Source: Yoonia maricola
GTDB lineage: Bacteria > Pseudomonadota > Alphaproteobacteria > Rhodobacterales > Rhodobacteraceae
Direction of reading: 5' to 3'
Length of the DNA: 64,000 bases
Assembly: GCF_002797915.1 (NCBI RefSeq)
Contig: NZ_PGTY01000002.1
Coordinates: forward strand, 1 to 64,000
Shown here: positions 9,267 through 17,069 of the stretch, one piece after another
Layout of the letters: each line of letters starts with the position of its first letter
Position numbering within the stretch: the stretch's first letter is position 1
Notes under the pieces: generated by a model
Database searches by the model: none
Told to the model about the DNA's origin: nothing
Seen by the model: only the letters and a program-made list of their open reading frames with translations
Translations under genes and position numbers: made by a program

Positions 9267-9902
9267 ATGCAATATAAAGCAGTCTTACAAGTATTTGCCG
9301 TCACGAGCACATTCATCGTGCCGCAAATCGGCACCGCCGATACGTTGACATTCGGTACTGATCTTGAATTGGAAGTAGACAACGACAACAGCACCATTAC
9401 CGCCACACCCTATCTGGAATATGCGACAAACTTCGGCGTTTACGTCGGTGCTGACGTATCGAATGAGGACAGCGATACCGATGACTACTCTGTCAGTGCC
9501 TACATCGGGTATGGTGGGGAAGTCGGGCTTTTCACCTACGATCTCTATTACGGTCACTACTACCTGAACGAAACCGGTGATGATGGCGAAGAGGTCATCG
9601 CGACACTTGGCTACCCGGTCTTTGGTGGTCTGACCATGGAAACCGCGCTGATTTCTGACCTTGATGACACAGAAAGCCTGGAGCAAAGTTTTTACTATGC
9701 GCTGCCTGCGGCCTATGAAATCTCGGGTGCTTATGAATTCGTGGATGGCGAGCATACAGATGATTGGGATTTGGGTGTTTCAAAAACCCTCACCGAGGAA
9801 ATAGCGCTCGACCTGCGCTATTACGATTCTGAGGATGACAGCCCATCTGTCGCCATGACGGTTTCTTATGCAACCGATGTCGCCGGGCTATTCGGCGGGT
9901 AA
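9267..9902 (+). CDS. Small acidic outer-membrane beta-barrel-like protein
   Basis: The start at 9267 follows GGAG by nine bases and gives a clean signal peptide (QYKAVLQVFAVTSTFIVP, cleavage near GTA-DT). The mature part (~187 residues) is rich in Asp, Glu and Tyr and alternates short polar/aromatic strands such as YLEYATNFGVYVGADVS and VGLFTYDLYYGHYYL, as expected for an 8-10 strand beta-barrel. It resembles the family annotated as bacterial protein of unknown function with a Gcw_chp/TorF-type barrel. Function is unknown. It stands alone, converging on the dioxygenase gene with a 30-base gap. Confidence 0.6.
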   Translation: MQYKAVLQVFAVTSTFIVPQIGTADTLTFGTDLELEVDNDNSTITATPYLEYATNFGVYVGADVSNEDSDTDDYSVSAYIGYGGEVGLFTYDLYYGHYYLNETGDDGEEVIATLGYPVFGGLTMETALISDLDDTESLEQSFYYALPAAYEISGAYEFVDGEHTDDWDLGVSKTLTEEIALDLRYYDSEDDSPSVAMTVSYATDVAGLFGG

Positions 9903-9915
9903 GATCAGCCCATGA

Positions 9916-9950
9916 GGTGCTTGCTGCGGCGCTACTCCTTGGCAAGCACC
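9916..9950. terminator. Possible shared terminator between convergent genes
   Basis: GGTGCTTGC (9916-9924) and GCAAGCACC (9942-9950) pair around a 17-base loop and span the stop codon of the minus-strand dioxygenase. Neither side has a real T run, so this is only a weak candidate for a bidirectional terminator. Confidence 0.25.
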
Positions 9951-10798
9951 ACATTAAACGCAACCGCTAGAAACGGTGCATCAACCTTCCCTGATAGGGC
10001 CATACCGTCGGGGAAGTCACCCGCATCTTTTTCCCGGTATGTCATGACCAGATCGTCACGCACACCAAAGACCGTATCCTGATCAAGGTAAGGGTCATCA
10101 CTGGGAAAGACTTCGGTGACCAAAGTGCGATAGCCTGGCGCTTTCACGATGAAATGCAGATGCGACGGCCGCCATGGGTGGCGCCCACAGGCCCGCAAAA
10201 TATCACCGACAGGCCCGTCGGTTGGCACGGTATATTCGACTGGCTTGACCGTGGTGAACGCGTACCGCCCATCATCCCCGACGGTCATCAAACCGTGGAA
10301 CGAAAACGTATCCTGTGCCTCGTCCTGACTGGCGTAAAGCCCATTTGGCGCCGTTTGCCAAATGTCGAGTTCGGCCCCCGCGATGGGATTGCCGTCCGTA
10401 TCCTGGATGATGCCTTCGGCCAACAAAACAGGCCCGCCAAAATCGCGCTTCATATCGCCGCCCACAGCCAAGGGTGGGGCGCCCGATACGTGGAACGGAC
10501 CCAAAACCGAAGATGATGTCGCCTCTGGGCGCGAGTGCAGCATGTCGACCAGCGATGACAGGCCCAGCACATCAGATGCCAAGACAAATTCGTGCCGGTC
10601 TTCCGTCTCAATTGCGGCGCAGCCTTCAAGAAAGGCGATACCTTGCCGCCATTCATCGTGGGTCAGGTTCGTCTCGCGCGCGAAATCATGCATGTGCTGC
10701 ACAAGTGCACCAAGAATTTCACGGGTCCGCGGGGGCATGTCATCAGCCATGTAGCCTCTGAATACATCCGTGATGTTGTCTTTGGTCACGTTACGCAT
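9932..10798 (-). CDS. Intradiol ring-cleavage dioxygenase, hydroxyquinol 1,2-dioxygenase type
   Basis: Fe(III) enzyme that inserts O2 between two adjacent ring hydroxyls of a catechol-like substrate. The 288-residue protein has the helical N-terminal dimerisation domain and then the catalytic barrel. Iron ligands are Tyr155 (NGLYASQ), Tyr189 (VEYTVP), His213 and His215 (RPSHLHF). The stretch TDGPVGDILRACGRHPWRPSHLHF is typical of the hydroxyquinol (1,2,4-trihydroxybenzene) branch. It is last gene of a long minus-strand operon, 12 bases after the TRAP large permease. No iron-type maleylacetate reductase, the usual partner, is present, so the true substrate may differ from hydroxyquinol. Confidence 0.85.
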   Translation of the reverse strand: MRNVTKDNITDVFRGYMADDMPPRTREILGALVQHMHDFARETNLTHDEWRQGIAFLEGCAAIETEDRHEFVLASDVLGLSSLVDMLHSRPEATSSSVLGPFHVSGAPPLAVGGDMKRDFGGPVLLAEGIIQDTDGNPIAGAELDIWQTAPNGLYASQDEAQDTFSFHGLMTVGDDGRYAFTTVKPVEYTVPTDGPVGDILRACGRHPWRPSHLHFIVKAPGYRTLVTEVFPSDDPYLDQDTVFGVRDDLVMTYREKDAGDFPDGMALSGKVDAPFLAVAFNVVLAKE

Positions 10799-10810
10799 GA
10801 GCAGGTTTCC

Positions 10811-12115
10811 TTAAAGCAAAGCAAGACTGAGGATCGGGAATTCGATCAGGATGAAGAGGACGATCAACATCACAAAGGCGAAGGGCAGCGCGCCCATGAA
10901 CACATCCTTTAGCGATATGCGATCGTCATCGAGCGTCGATTTGATAACAAAACACGATATGCCCAAGGGCGGGGTCAAAAGGCCGATTTCAGCCCCGACC
11001 ACAGTGATGATCCCAAACCAGATCAGCGACATATCAAGCGCTTCGACAAGCGGCAGGAACAGCGGCACAACGATCAGGATGATTGATGCTGTGTCAAGGA
11101 TGGTGCCCAGAAAGATCATCAAGAGCACGTAAAGCAACATGATCGTCCAGAAAGTTGCAGAATTGCCCGCAAGCATATCCTGTAACTGGTTGGGCAAGCC
11201 TGCAAGGCCAAGCATCCGACTGTAGATCGAGGCTGCTGTAATCAGGAAAAGGATCGCGGCGGTGATGTGCCCGGTCTCAAGAAGCGCATCCCAAAAGCCT
11301 TTCAGCGTCATCGACCGGCGGGCCAACGCGATGATCAGCGCCACAAGAGATCCTGTTGCCCCGGCCTCTACCGCCGTCATCCAGCCGGTATAGATACCAC
11401 CCAAGACGATGGTAATCAGGCCAATCGTGGGAAGCGTCTTTGACGCGATCTCACGCCCGGTCATCCATTCGGTGTCTTCCACCACACGACCACCAACGAA
11501 GTCGGGGGTAAAGCGCCCCATGAACCAGATGGCCCCGACGTAGGCGATGGCCAGCATGATACCGGGGATCACCCCGGCCAGAAACATATCACCGACCGAT
11601 TGTTCTGCCACAAAACTATAGATAATCAACATCGCAGATGGCGGGATGATCATTCCCAGCACCGACGACCCGGCGACCACGCCCACGGCAAAGCGTGGAT
11701 TATAGTCCTGATTGATCATTTGCGGCACAGAGACTTTGGTAAAGACCGATGCAGATGCAATAGACGATCCCGTCACAGCGGCGAAAACCGCATTGGCCCC
11801 AACGGTCGCCATGCCGATGCCGCCTTTGACCTTGCGAAAGCGCATGGTCATAACTTCGTATATATCGCGGCCCAGTCCCGCTTTGGACACGATTAATCCC
11901 ATGAAGGTAAATAACGGGATCGTCGCAAAGCTATAGACCATAGCGCTATCTTGCACAGCGATCTTCAACAGGTTCAGCGATAGTGTGAAGTTGTCGCGCA
12001 TCAACCAAATGGACACCAGCGACACCATACCTAAGGCGATAGGGATATAGACGCCGGAGTAAATCAAAAAGACGATCGCGATGACCGAGATGATGCCGAT
12101 CTCAATGGGGGTCAT
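10811..12115 (-). CDS. TRAP transporter large permease, DctM family
   Basis: The 434-residue membrane subunit that carries out Na+-coupled uptake of an organic acid together with the small permease and binding protein just upstream. About 12 hydrophobic segments are visible, with family signatures GSSIASASVFTKV and PPSAMLIIYSF in the first half and LLTPPLGISCFVIK in the second. ATGA overlap with dctQ shows translational coupling. Because it lies inside an operon with ring-cleavage enzymes, an aromatic acid or a short diacid is the likely cargo (inference). Confidence 0.9.
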   Translation of the reverse strand: MTPIEIGIISVIAIVFLIYSGVYIPIALGMVSLVSIWLMRDNFTLSLNLLKIAVQDSAMVYSFATIPLFTFMGLIVSKAGLGRDIYEVMTMRFRKVKGGIGMATVGANAVFAAVTGSSIASASVFTKVSVPQMINQDYNPRFAVGVVAGSSVLGMIIPPSAMLIIYSFVAEQSVGDMFLAGVIPGIMLAIAYVGAIWFMGRFTPDFVGGRVVEDTEWMTGREIASKTLPTIGLITIVLGGIYTGWMTAVEAGATGSLVALIIALARRSMTLKGFWDALLETGHITAAILFLITAASIYSRMLGLAGLPNQLQDMLAGNSATFWTIMLLYVLLMIFLGTILDTASIILIVVPLFLPLVEALDMSLIWFGIITVVGAEIGLLTPPLGISCFVIKSTLDDDRISLKDVFMGALPFAFVMLIVLFILIEFPILSLALL

Positions 12116-12678
12116 GGTTTGGTCCCGCCTGCGTCTATGTCGTCATGTTCTGGCACGCGGATCAGCTGAGGCCGGTCTTGTGCGGTGATCACTTTGAGAA
12201 CAAAAATCAAACAGGCCAACGCGCTACCACTGGCGATCACCAGCTTGATGGGCCACCACGGAACGGTGAAAAGGCCGGGAATGCCGAAGAAATCCTGCGT
12301 GTCCCACATCTTCAGGAATTCGGGGAACATAATATAGGCAATGAGCCCCATGAATATCGCCGATATCGCGTTGATGATGCGGCGCAAGTTGGCCGTCAGA
12401 CCCGGCTTGCGGCTGTGCAGCAAGTTCAGGAAACCATCCGAACGTGTCAGCCGGTCAACGCGCACTACATCAGCAAGCTGTAGAAAAACAATGAACACGA
12501 CCGACAGCTGGACGATTTCATAGGTGCCTCTCAGCGGCGCGTTGAACACGCTGCGCGCGACCACATCCACGTTAAGAATGACCACCAACATCAGCACAGT
12601 CAGTGTGCCCGCGACGTTGGCGGCAATGGCAAGGGAGTGGGCGACCCGCGTCAGGCCAACCAGTGCAGAATTTAGCAT
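12112..12678 (-). CDS. TRAP transporter small permease, DctQ family
   Basis: 188 residues with four hydrophobic segments, the normal DctQ architecture. The second carries FIVFLQLADVVRVDRLTRSDG, typical of the family's conserved loop. It partners with DctM. It overlaps dctM by four bases and follows the binding-protein gene by about 30. Confidence 0.85.
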   Translation of the reverse strand: MLNSALVGLTRVAHSLAIAANVAGTLTVLMLVVILNVDVVARSVFNAPLRGTYEIVQLSVVFIVFLQLADVVRVDRLTRSDGFLNLLHSRKPGLTANLRRIINAISAIFMGLIAYIMFPEFLKMWDTQDFFGIPGLFTVPWWPIKLVIASGSALACLIFVLKVITAQDRPQLIRVPEHDDIDAGGTKP

Positions 12679-12707
12679 AATGATGGCCTTCTGTCGGGTC
12701 GTCCGCG

Positions 12708-13781
12708 TTACTCTTGCGTCCAGTTACGGACGCCGGTGAAACCGGCAGCTTCCAATTTAGCCAGATAGGCTTCCAGCATTTCGGTGCCGGGTTCCCCATT
12801 GTCATTCAGTGTGGTGGCCCATTCCTGCGCAATATTTGGCATAGCACCTGCCCAAGCTGCACGCTCTTCTTCGGACAGATCAACGATTGTCCCGCCTGCG
12901 GCCACGTAGGCAGCTTCTGCTTCGGCTGCGCGATCCATCGCAATCCCTGCAAGATGGTCACGATAGTCAATCGATACGGCCTGCAGCACTTCTTTGACTT
13001 CATCAGGCAGATTATCCCAATAATCCTGATTGACGGTCACGGTCTTGGAATTCACAGCCCCCAGATCAGCGCGCAGCATATAGGGTGCCACTTCGGAGAT
13101 TTTAAAGGTTGCCGCTGCTTCAGGCCACAACATGCCCGCATCGGCCAGACCGGTCTGCATCATATTGTAAAAATCAGTCAGACCACCGCGCACACCAGCC
13201 GCGTCCTGAATACCTTCGAGGTAACGCAGGTTCATACCGGCACCAGCGACCTTCAGACCTTCCAGATCAGCAATGCCACTCACTTCGTTGGTCAAGAACA
13301 CCTGATAGCTGTTCAGCACAACGCCAGTTGCAAGATAGACTTGGTTCTGGGCTGCGAATTCGTTTTGCATCGCAGGGAATTCACGTGCGATTTCGTCAAC
13401 CGCCTGTGCCACAGCGCGCGCGTCTGAAGATACGAATGGCGTGACAGCGGCAAGCCCCTGACTTGGTAGTTTGGATGAGTGGAAGATCGTCGTAACAATG
13501 CCGATGTCACCCAATCCCAACTCGATCCCTTCCAGAACGCCACGGGGTTTCACGATGGAACCGCCGTAGTTTTCCTGCCAATCCATCACGTAATTGCCGG
13601 TTTCAGCCAGGCGACGGTCAACTTCGGGAATAAAGAAGTCGGTGAACTCTTTCACCCATAGTGCACGGTCAGGATAGCCGTCGATGACAACCGCCGAAAT
13701 CGTCTCTTGCGCCGCGACAGGGATCGCCGTCACCGTTGCAACGGCGGCACCCATCAGTGTGCGTTTTGTCCAGTTCATCAT
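12708..13781 (-). CDS. TRAP transporter solute-binding protein, DctP family
   Basis: Periplasmic receptor of the DctPQM system. I use the ATG at 13781 (357 residues) because GGGAGG precedes it by eight bases and a signal peptide follows (MMNWTKRTLMGAAVATVTAIPVAAQ split across the cleavage site). The longer frame to 13844 overlaps the OsmC stop and has no ribosome site. The DctP fold is supported by WQENYGGSIVKPRGVLEG, LKVAGAGMNLRYLEGIQDAAG and the C-terminal helices. The central Arg that contacts a carboxylate in most DctP proteins probably lies in the NLRYLEG region. Ligand unknown. Confidence 0.88.
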   Translation of the reverse strand: MMNWTKRTLMGAAVATVTAIPVAAQETISAVVIDGYPDRALWVKEFTDFFIPEVDRRLAETGNYVMDWQENYGGSIVKPRGVLEGIELGLGDIGIVTTIFHSSKLPSQGLAAVTPFVSSDARAVAQAVDEIAREFPAMQNEFAAQNQVYLATGVVLNSYQVFLTNEVSGIADLEGLKVAGAGMNLRYLEGIQDAAGVRGGLTDFYNMMQTGLADAGMLWPEAAATFKISEVAPYMLRADLGAVNSKTVTVNQDYWDNLPDEVKEVLQAVSIDYRDHLAGIAMDRAAEAEAAYVAAGGTIVDLSEEERAAWAGAMPNIAQEWATTLNDNGEPGTEMLEAYLAKLEAAGFTGVRNWTQE

Positions 13782-13822
13782 GTGTTTTTCCTCCCAGAAA
13801 AGTGGGCGCTTTGCCCATTTGA

Positions 13823-14284
13823 TTACGCGTTTGTCTTCACCCACTTCACGGTCAGGTCGGTTCCTGCCGCTTCAAAAAGTTTGGCAATCGCGCAGTATTT
13901 TGCAGTTTCCACCCCGACCAGATCCAACTCCTCTTGGTTGGCCGGGGTGATGCAGTTCACGGTGAGTGTGACTTGTGGGAATGGTACGTCGATCTCTTCC
14001 TCCATGAGAACGCCGCGCCGGTCGAACTTGCAACTTGCATCAATTGAAATTTCACCGAGATCGATACCAAGACGGGCCGCATTTTTATGCCCGATGACAT
14101 TGGTACAGGCGATCAGCGCCGTCATTGCCGTCTCGGTAGGTGTGGGGCCAAGGTTTGTGCCGCCCCGCTCGGTGGGTTCATCGATCACAACATGCAAGTC
14201 ACGGATAGGGATTTCCGTGCGCGCATGTGTCGGGCATTGCGCAGTTGCGCGATAAGTGACGACGGTTTTTGGTTTCACAGCCAT
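13823..14284 (-). CDS. OsmC/Ohr family peroxide-reducing protein
   Basis: 153-residue OsmC-like protein. The two reactive cysteines are Cys60 (TALIACTNVIG) and Cys131 (AKYCAIAKLF), which reduce organic peroxides in characterised members. Its place between a nitroreductase and a TRAP binding protein in a catabolic operon suggests it deals with peroxides or reactive intermediates of ring cleavage; this is inference. It starts 10 bases after the nitroreductase stop. Confidence 0.85.
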   Translation of the reverse strand: MAVKPKTVVTYRATAQCPTHARTEIPIRDLHVVIDEPTERGGTNLGPTPTETAMTALIACTNVIGHKNAARLGIDLGEISIDASCKFDRRGVLMEEEIDVPFPQVTLTVNCITPANQEELDLVGVETAKYCAIAKLFEAAGTDLTVKWVKTNA

Positions 14285-14294
14285 CGATCTATCC

Positions 14295-14960
14295 CTAAAT
14301 CACGCTGCACACTTGGTCGAAATCAAACCGTGGCAGCTTTTGAAACAGGGCCGTTTCATCCGCATAGCCGATATTGCAAAGGAAGTTCGATTTCAGGCTG
14401 GTGCCCGCAAAAAACTCTTCATCCACAATCGCGTTCGAAAACCCCGACATTGCGCCGACATCCAGTCCAACGGCGCGGGCGGCGATCATGAAATAGGCAC
14501 CCTGCAGCGTCGCATTGCGATAGGCTGTATCTTCGCAATAGGCCGCATTGCCATCAAACAAATGGCGGCGGTCCTCATGCGGGAAAAGAAACGGCAGTTC
14601 GTGCCAGAAATTCATGTCCTGTGCGATGATCGCCGTAACAGGCGCGCCCATCATCTTGGGCACGTTCTGCGGTTTGAGCGACTTTGCCAGACGTTCCTTG
14701 CCCTCAGGCGATTTGACGAAGACAAATCGCGCAGGCAGCGTATTCATTGATGTCGGACCGTTGATGGTAATCTCGTAGATTTCCTCTAACAGGCCATCGG
14801 GTATCGGCTTGTCTGTCCATGCGTAATGCGACCGTGCATCGCGTAGGATCAGATCAATTGCATCATCGGAAAGACGCGTGATGCGCTGACGCAGATCCCG
14901 GTGATCCGCCTGCGCTTTGGCCCGCAATGCATCCAGTTCTGATCCGGTAGGCGCATTCAT
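14295..14960 (-). CDS. Nitroreductase family protein, RutE/HadB-like reductase
   Basis: 221-residue FMN-dependent reductase of the nitroreductase fold. The N-terminal RSHYAWTDKPIPDGLLEEIYEITINGPTSMN contains the arginine and Ser/Asn flavin contacts, and GLDVGAMSGF is the conserved loop. The closest named subgroup I recognise is the RutE/HadB type (malonic semialdehyde reductase in pyrimidine degradation). That is notable because malonate genes lie nearby, but none of the other rut genes is here. It overlaps the upstream hydrolase gene by four bases (ATGA). Confidence 0.8.
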   Translation of the reverse strand: MNAPTGSELDALRAKAQADHRDLRQRITRLSDDAIDLILRDARSHYAWTDKPIPDGLLEEIYEITINGPTSMNTLPARFVFVKSPEGKERLAKSLKPQNVPKMMGAPVTAIIAQDMNFWHELPFLFPHEDRRHLFDGNAAYCEDTAYRNATLQGAYFMIAARAVGLDVGAMSGFSNAIVDEEFFAGTSLKSNFLCNIGYADETALFQKLPRFDFDQVCSVI

Positions 14961-15841
14961 TCCGCGGCCGCCACGGTAGCTTGGTCTTTTTCATCGACAA
15001 TCGGGTTCGAACAAATGCCGATCCCTTCAATTTCGATATCCACAACCTCGCCGGGAACCAGCCAACGTGGGTTGGGTTTCTTGGCGTGACCCACACCCGG
15101 CGGCGTGCCCATTGCAATCAGATCGCCCGGTTCGAGTGTGGTATATTCAGAGATCGTGGCAATCGTCTGCGCCACTGACCAGATCATGTTGCCAGTGTTG
15201 GAGGACTGCAAAATCTCTGTTCCGACGCGGCTTTCAATCTTTAAGCCCGCAGCACCTTCTGGAACCTCATCAGGTGTGACGACATAGGGGCCGATGGCAC
15301 CTGTGTTGTCAAAGTTCTTACCCGGCGTCCACTGATGCGTCTTGCGTTGGTAGTCGCGGACAGATCCGTCGTTGAACACGGTATAGCCAAAGACGTGGTT
15401 CAAGGCGTCAGCTTCGGAAATATGCCGCCCGCCCTTGCCGATGATGAACATTAACTCGGCCTCATAGTCCAGCTTGTCTGAACAGGATGGGCGCACCAAC
15501 GGGGCGCCAGCCGCCATGATCGAATTCTTGCCGCGCATGAAAAGCGCGGGATAGTCAGGGATATCATACCCGCCTTCTTTGATGTGGTCGGTATAGTTCA
15601 GACCAAGACATATGATCGTCCCCGGCTCAGCCACGGGCAGCGCTGGTGTAATCGAAGAGACGGCGACGCGTGGCGCGCCCTGCATCTTGGCCGCCAGTGA
15701 TTCTGCGAGCATCGGATCAGCAATCAGAGCCATCAAATCTGGACCAACTGCAGCGTCAAGGGCCGTAAGATTAACGGCTTCAGCACCTTCGACAGCAAAA
15801 ACTGCGGTCCCGTTTGATGTATCACCGACGAGATATTTCAT
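14957..15841 (-). CDS. Fumarylacetoacetate hydrolase family protein (acylpyruvase-like)
   Basis: 294 residues. Metal ligands of the FAH fold are visible: Glu127 and Glu129 (DYEAELMFIIG) and Asp158 (VFNDGSVRDYQ); His86 lies in GLNYTDHIKEGG. Family members split C-C bonds in 3-acylpyruvates or decarboxylate oxaloacetate-like acids. The sequence after the core (FDNTGAIGPYVVTPDEVP) matches the hydrolase/isomerase group used in aromatic degradation. It is first gene of the operon that ends with the dioxygenase; AAGGA precedes the ATG. The divergent promoter region with operator site 1 lies directly upstream. Confidence 0.87.
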   Translation of the reverse strand: MKYLVGDTSNGTAVFAVEGAEAVNLTALDAAVGPDLMALIADPMLAESLAAKMQGAPRVAVSSITPALPVAEPGTIICLGLNYTDHIKEGGYDIPDYPALFMRGKNSIMAAGAPLVRPSCSDKLDYEAELMFIIGKGGRHISEADALNHVFGYTVFNDGSVRDYQRKTHQWTPGKNFDNTGAIGPYVVTPDEVPEGAAGLKIESRVGTEILQSSNTGNMIWSVAQTIATISEYTTLEPGDLIAMGTPPGVGHAKKPNPRWLVPGEVVDIEIEGIGICSNPIVDEKDQATVAAAE

Positions 15842-15852
15842 GCTTTCAATCC

Positions 15853-15882
15853 TTGTAAGTTTGAGTCTTTTCTGCCTACAAT
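15853..15882 (+). promoter_or_regulatory. Candidate sigma-70 promoter for YciI-gntR
   Basis: TTGTAA (15853-15858), an 18-base spacer and TACAAT (15877-15882) would start transcription near 15889, just before operator site 1. A regulator bound there could block initiation or escape. The match is by eye and only moderate. Confidence 0.3.
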
Positions 15883-15899
15883 ATCATCATAAGTCAATA

Positions 15900-15911
15900 A
15901 ATATCGATTTT
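15900..15911. promoter_or_regulatory. Operator site 1 (AATATCGATTTT) in the divergent promoter region
   Basis: It shares 11 of 12 bases with the perfect palindrome at 17023-17034 and is centred on ATCGAT in an AT-rich block. It lies about 60 bases upstream of the minus-strand hydrolase operon and 20 bases upstream of the YciI start, so one site could control both directions. Likely bound by the GntR protein of 16330-16992 (inference). Confidence 0.55.
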
Positions 15912-15931
15912 TTAGTCGAAGGAGAAACGCG

Positions 15932-16318
15932 ATGGTCGCTTGGGCTGACTACAAGGCAGAGGCGCAATCGCGCGGCGCGCTGGCACTGGAACTTTATGTT
16001 GCCGTGTCCACTCCGGTCAAAGAACCGCAAGACGTCAAAGCGGCCCTGCCTGATCATTTGGCCTATCAGGCGGAACTTGAGCGGGCAGGTTCCTTGGCAT
16101 TTGCTGGGCCCATGTCAGATGACAGCGGTGATCATATGCAGGGAACCGGGATGATCATCTATCGCGCGGAAAGCCTTGCAGACGCGCGGGCGCTTGCGGA
16201 TGCCGATCCGATGCATGTAGCTGGTGCACGAAGCTATGTCATGAAACGTTGGTTAATCAACGAAGGATCTTTTAACGTGGCGGTTGGTCTATCTACGAAA
16301 CACGTCACCCTGACCTAG
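15932..16318 (+). CDS. YciI-like (YCII domain) protein
   Basis: 128-residue protein with a YCII ferredoxin-like fold. It shows the LPDHLAYQAELERAGSLAFAGPM segment, in which the His is the conserved, possibly catalytic residue, and GTGMIIYRAESLADARALADADPM. Relatives include small hydrolases and dehydrochlorinase-like enzymes in aromatic degradation. GGAGA sits six bases before the ATG. It is co-transcribed with the GntR regulator 11 bases downstream and diverges from the ring-cleavage operon. Specific role unknown; muconolactone-type chemistry is possible but unproven. A different YCII protein is at 47284-47556. Confidence 0.8.
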   Translation: MVAWADYKAEAQSRGALALELYVAVSTPVKEPQDVKAALPDHLAYQAELERAGSLAFAGPMSDDSGDHMQGTGMIIYRAESLADARALADADPMHVAGARSYVMKRWLINEGSFNVAVGLSTKHVTLT

Positions 16319-16329
16319 GAGATCACTGC

Positions 16330-16992
16330 ATGAATATGCTGGATGGCACGAGCAGCACGGAAACATCTGCAACGCGGGCAGCCTATCTGTCATTGCGAGA
16401 CATGATCCTTGTGGGAAAGCTTCCGGCAGGCGAGAAACTGAAGATCGAACAGTTGCGCAAATTGCTGGATACCGGTGCCTCTCCCGTCCGAGAGGCGCTG
16501 AGCCTGCTGACGTCGGACATGCTGGTTGAACGTATTGACCAACGGGGTTTTCGTGCCGCCCCTGCGAGCCTAGCCAATTTTGAGGAAATCCTGACCCTGC
16601 GCTGCACGCTAGAGGATATGGCCCTGCGTCGGTCGATCGCGCATGCCACGGCCGCATGGGAAGAGCGCCTTGTCTTGGCGCACCACCGCATGAAACGGGT
16701 TGCAGGAACGGACGCCTTTGAAGAGGCACACAAGTTGTTCCACATGACACTGCTCAGCAACGCGCAATCGCCTATGCTGGAAAGGTATTGCAGCCAGCTT
16801 TATGACCTGAATATCCGCTATCGCTATCTGGCGGCAGGCGGGGCGCGCTACCAAAGTCGGGATATTGCGGCCGAACATGTCAGCATTTTGGATGCCGCCG
16901 TGCAGCGTGACGCTGATACGGCGTCTATCGCTCTTCTGCATCACTACCGCCTAACTGGTGAGTATCTGTCTACCCAGCTCGCTGATCTTTAG
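16330..16992 (+). CDS. GntR-family regulator, FCD (FadR) subfamily
   Basis: 220 residues: winged helix (residues ~15-80, recognition part LDTGASPVREALSLLTSDMLV, wing QRGFRAAP) followed by an all-helical FCD ligand domain with likely metal ligands in HKLFHMTLL, AAEHVSILDAA and LLHHYRLTGEYL. The gene sits between the ring-cleavage operon and malonyl-CoA decarboxylase/synthetase. In rhizobia, MatR, also a GntR protein, controls matABC, so the same type of control is expected here. Three copies of an ATCGAT-centred palindrome in this block are its likely targets. The ligand could be malonate or a pathway intermediate. Confidence 0.88.
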   Translation: MNMLDGTSSTETSATRAAYLSLRDMILVGKLPAGEKLKIEQLRKLLDTGASPVREALSLLTSDMLVERIDQRGFRAAPASLANFEEILTLRCTLEDMALRRSIAHATAAWEERLVLAHHRMKRVAGTDAFEEAHKLFHMTLLSNAQSPMLERYCSQLYDLNIRYRYLAAGGARYQSRDIAAEHVSILDAAVQRDADTASIALLHHYRLTGEYLSTQLADL

Positions 16993-17022
16993 TTTTGCCG
17001 ATATAAAATAATCATTTGTAAA

Positions 17023-17034
17023 AATATCGATATT
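17023..17034. promoter_or_regulatory. Operator site 2 (AATATCGATATT), perfect palindrome before matA
   Basis: A perfect 12-bp palindrome in the 77-base gap between the GntR stop and the decarboxylase start. The gap is AT-rich, unlike the surrounding coding DNA. A partial copy (CCGATATAAA) occurs 26 bases upstream. This should give the two malonate genes their own regulated promoter. Confidence 0.6.
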
Positions 17035-17069
17035 ATGAAAGGATTTTCGCAAGTAGCGGAGTAAGCCCT

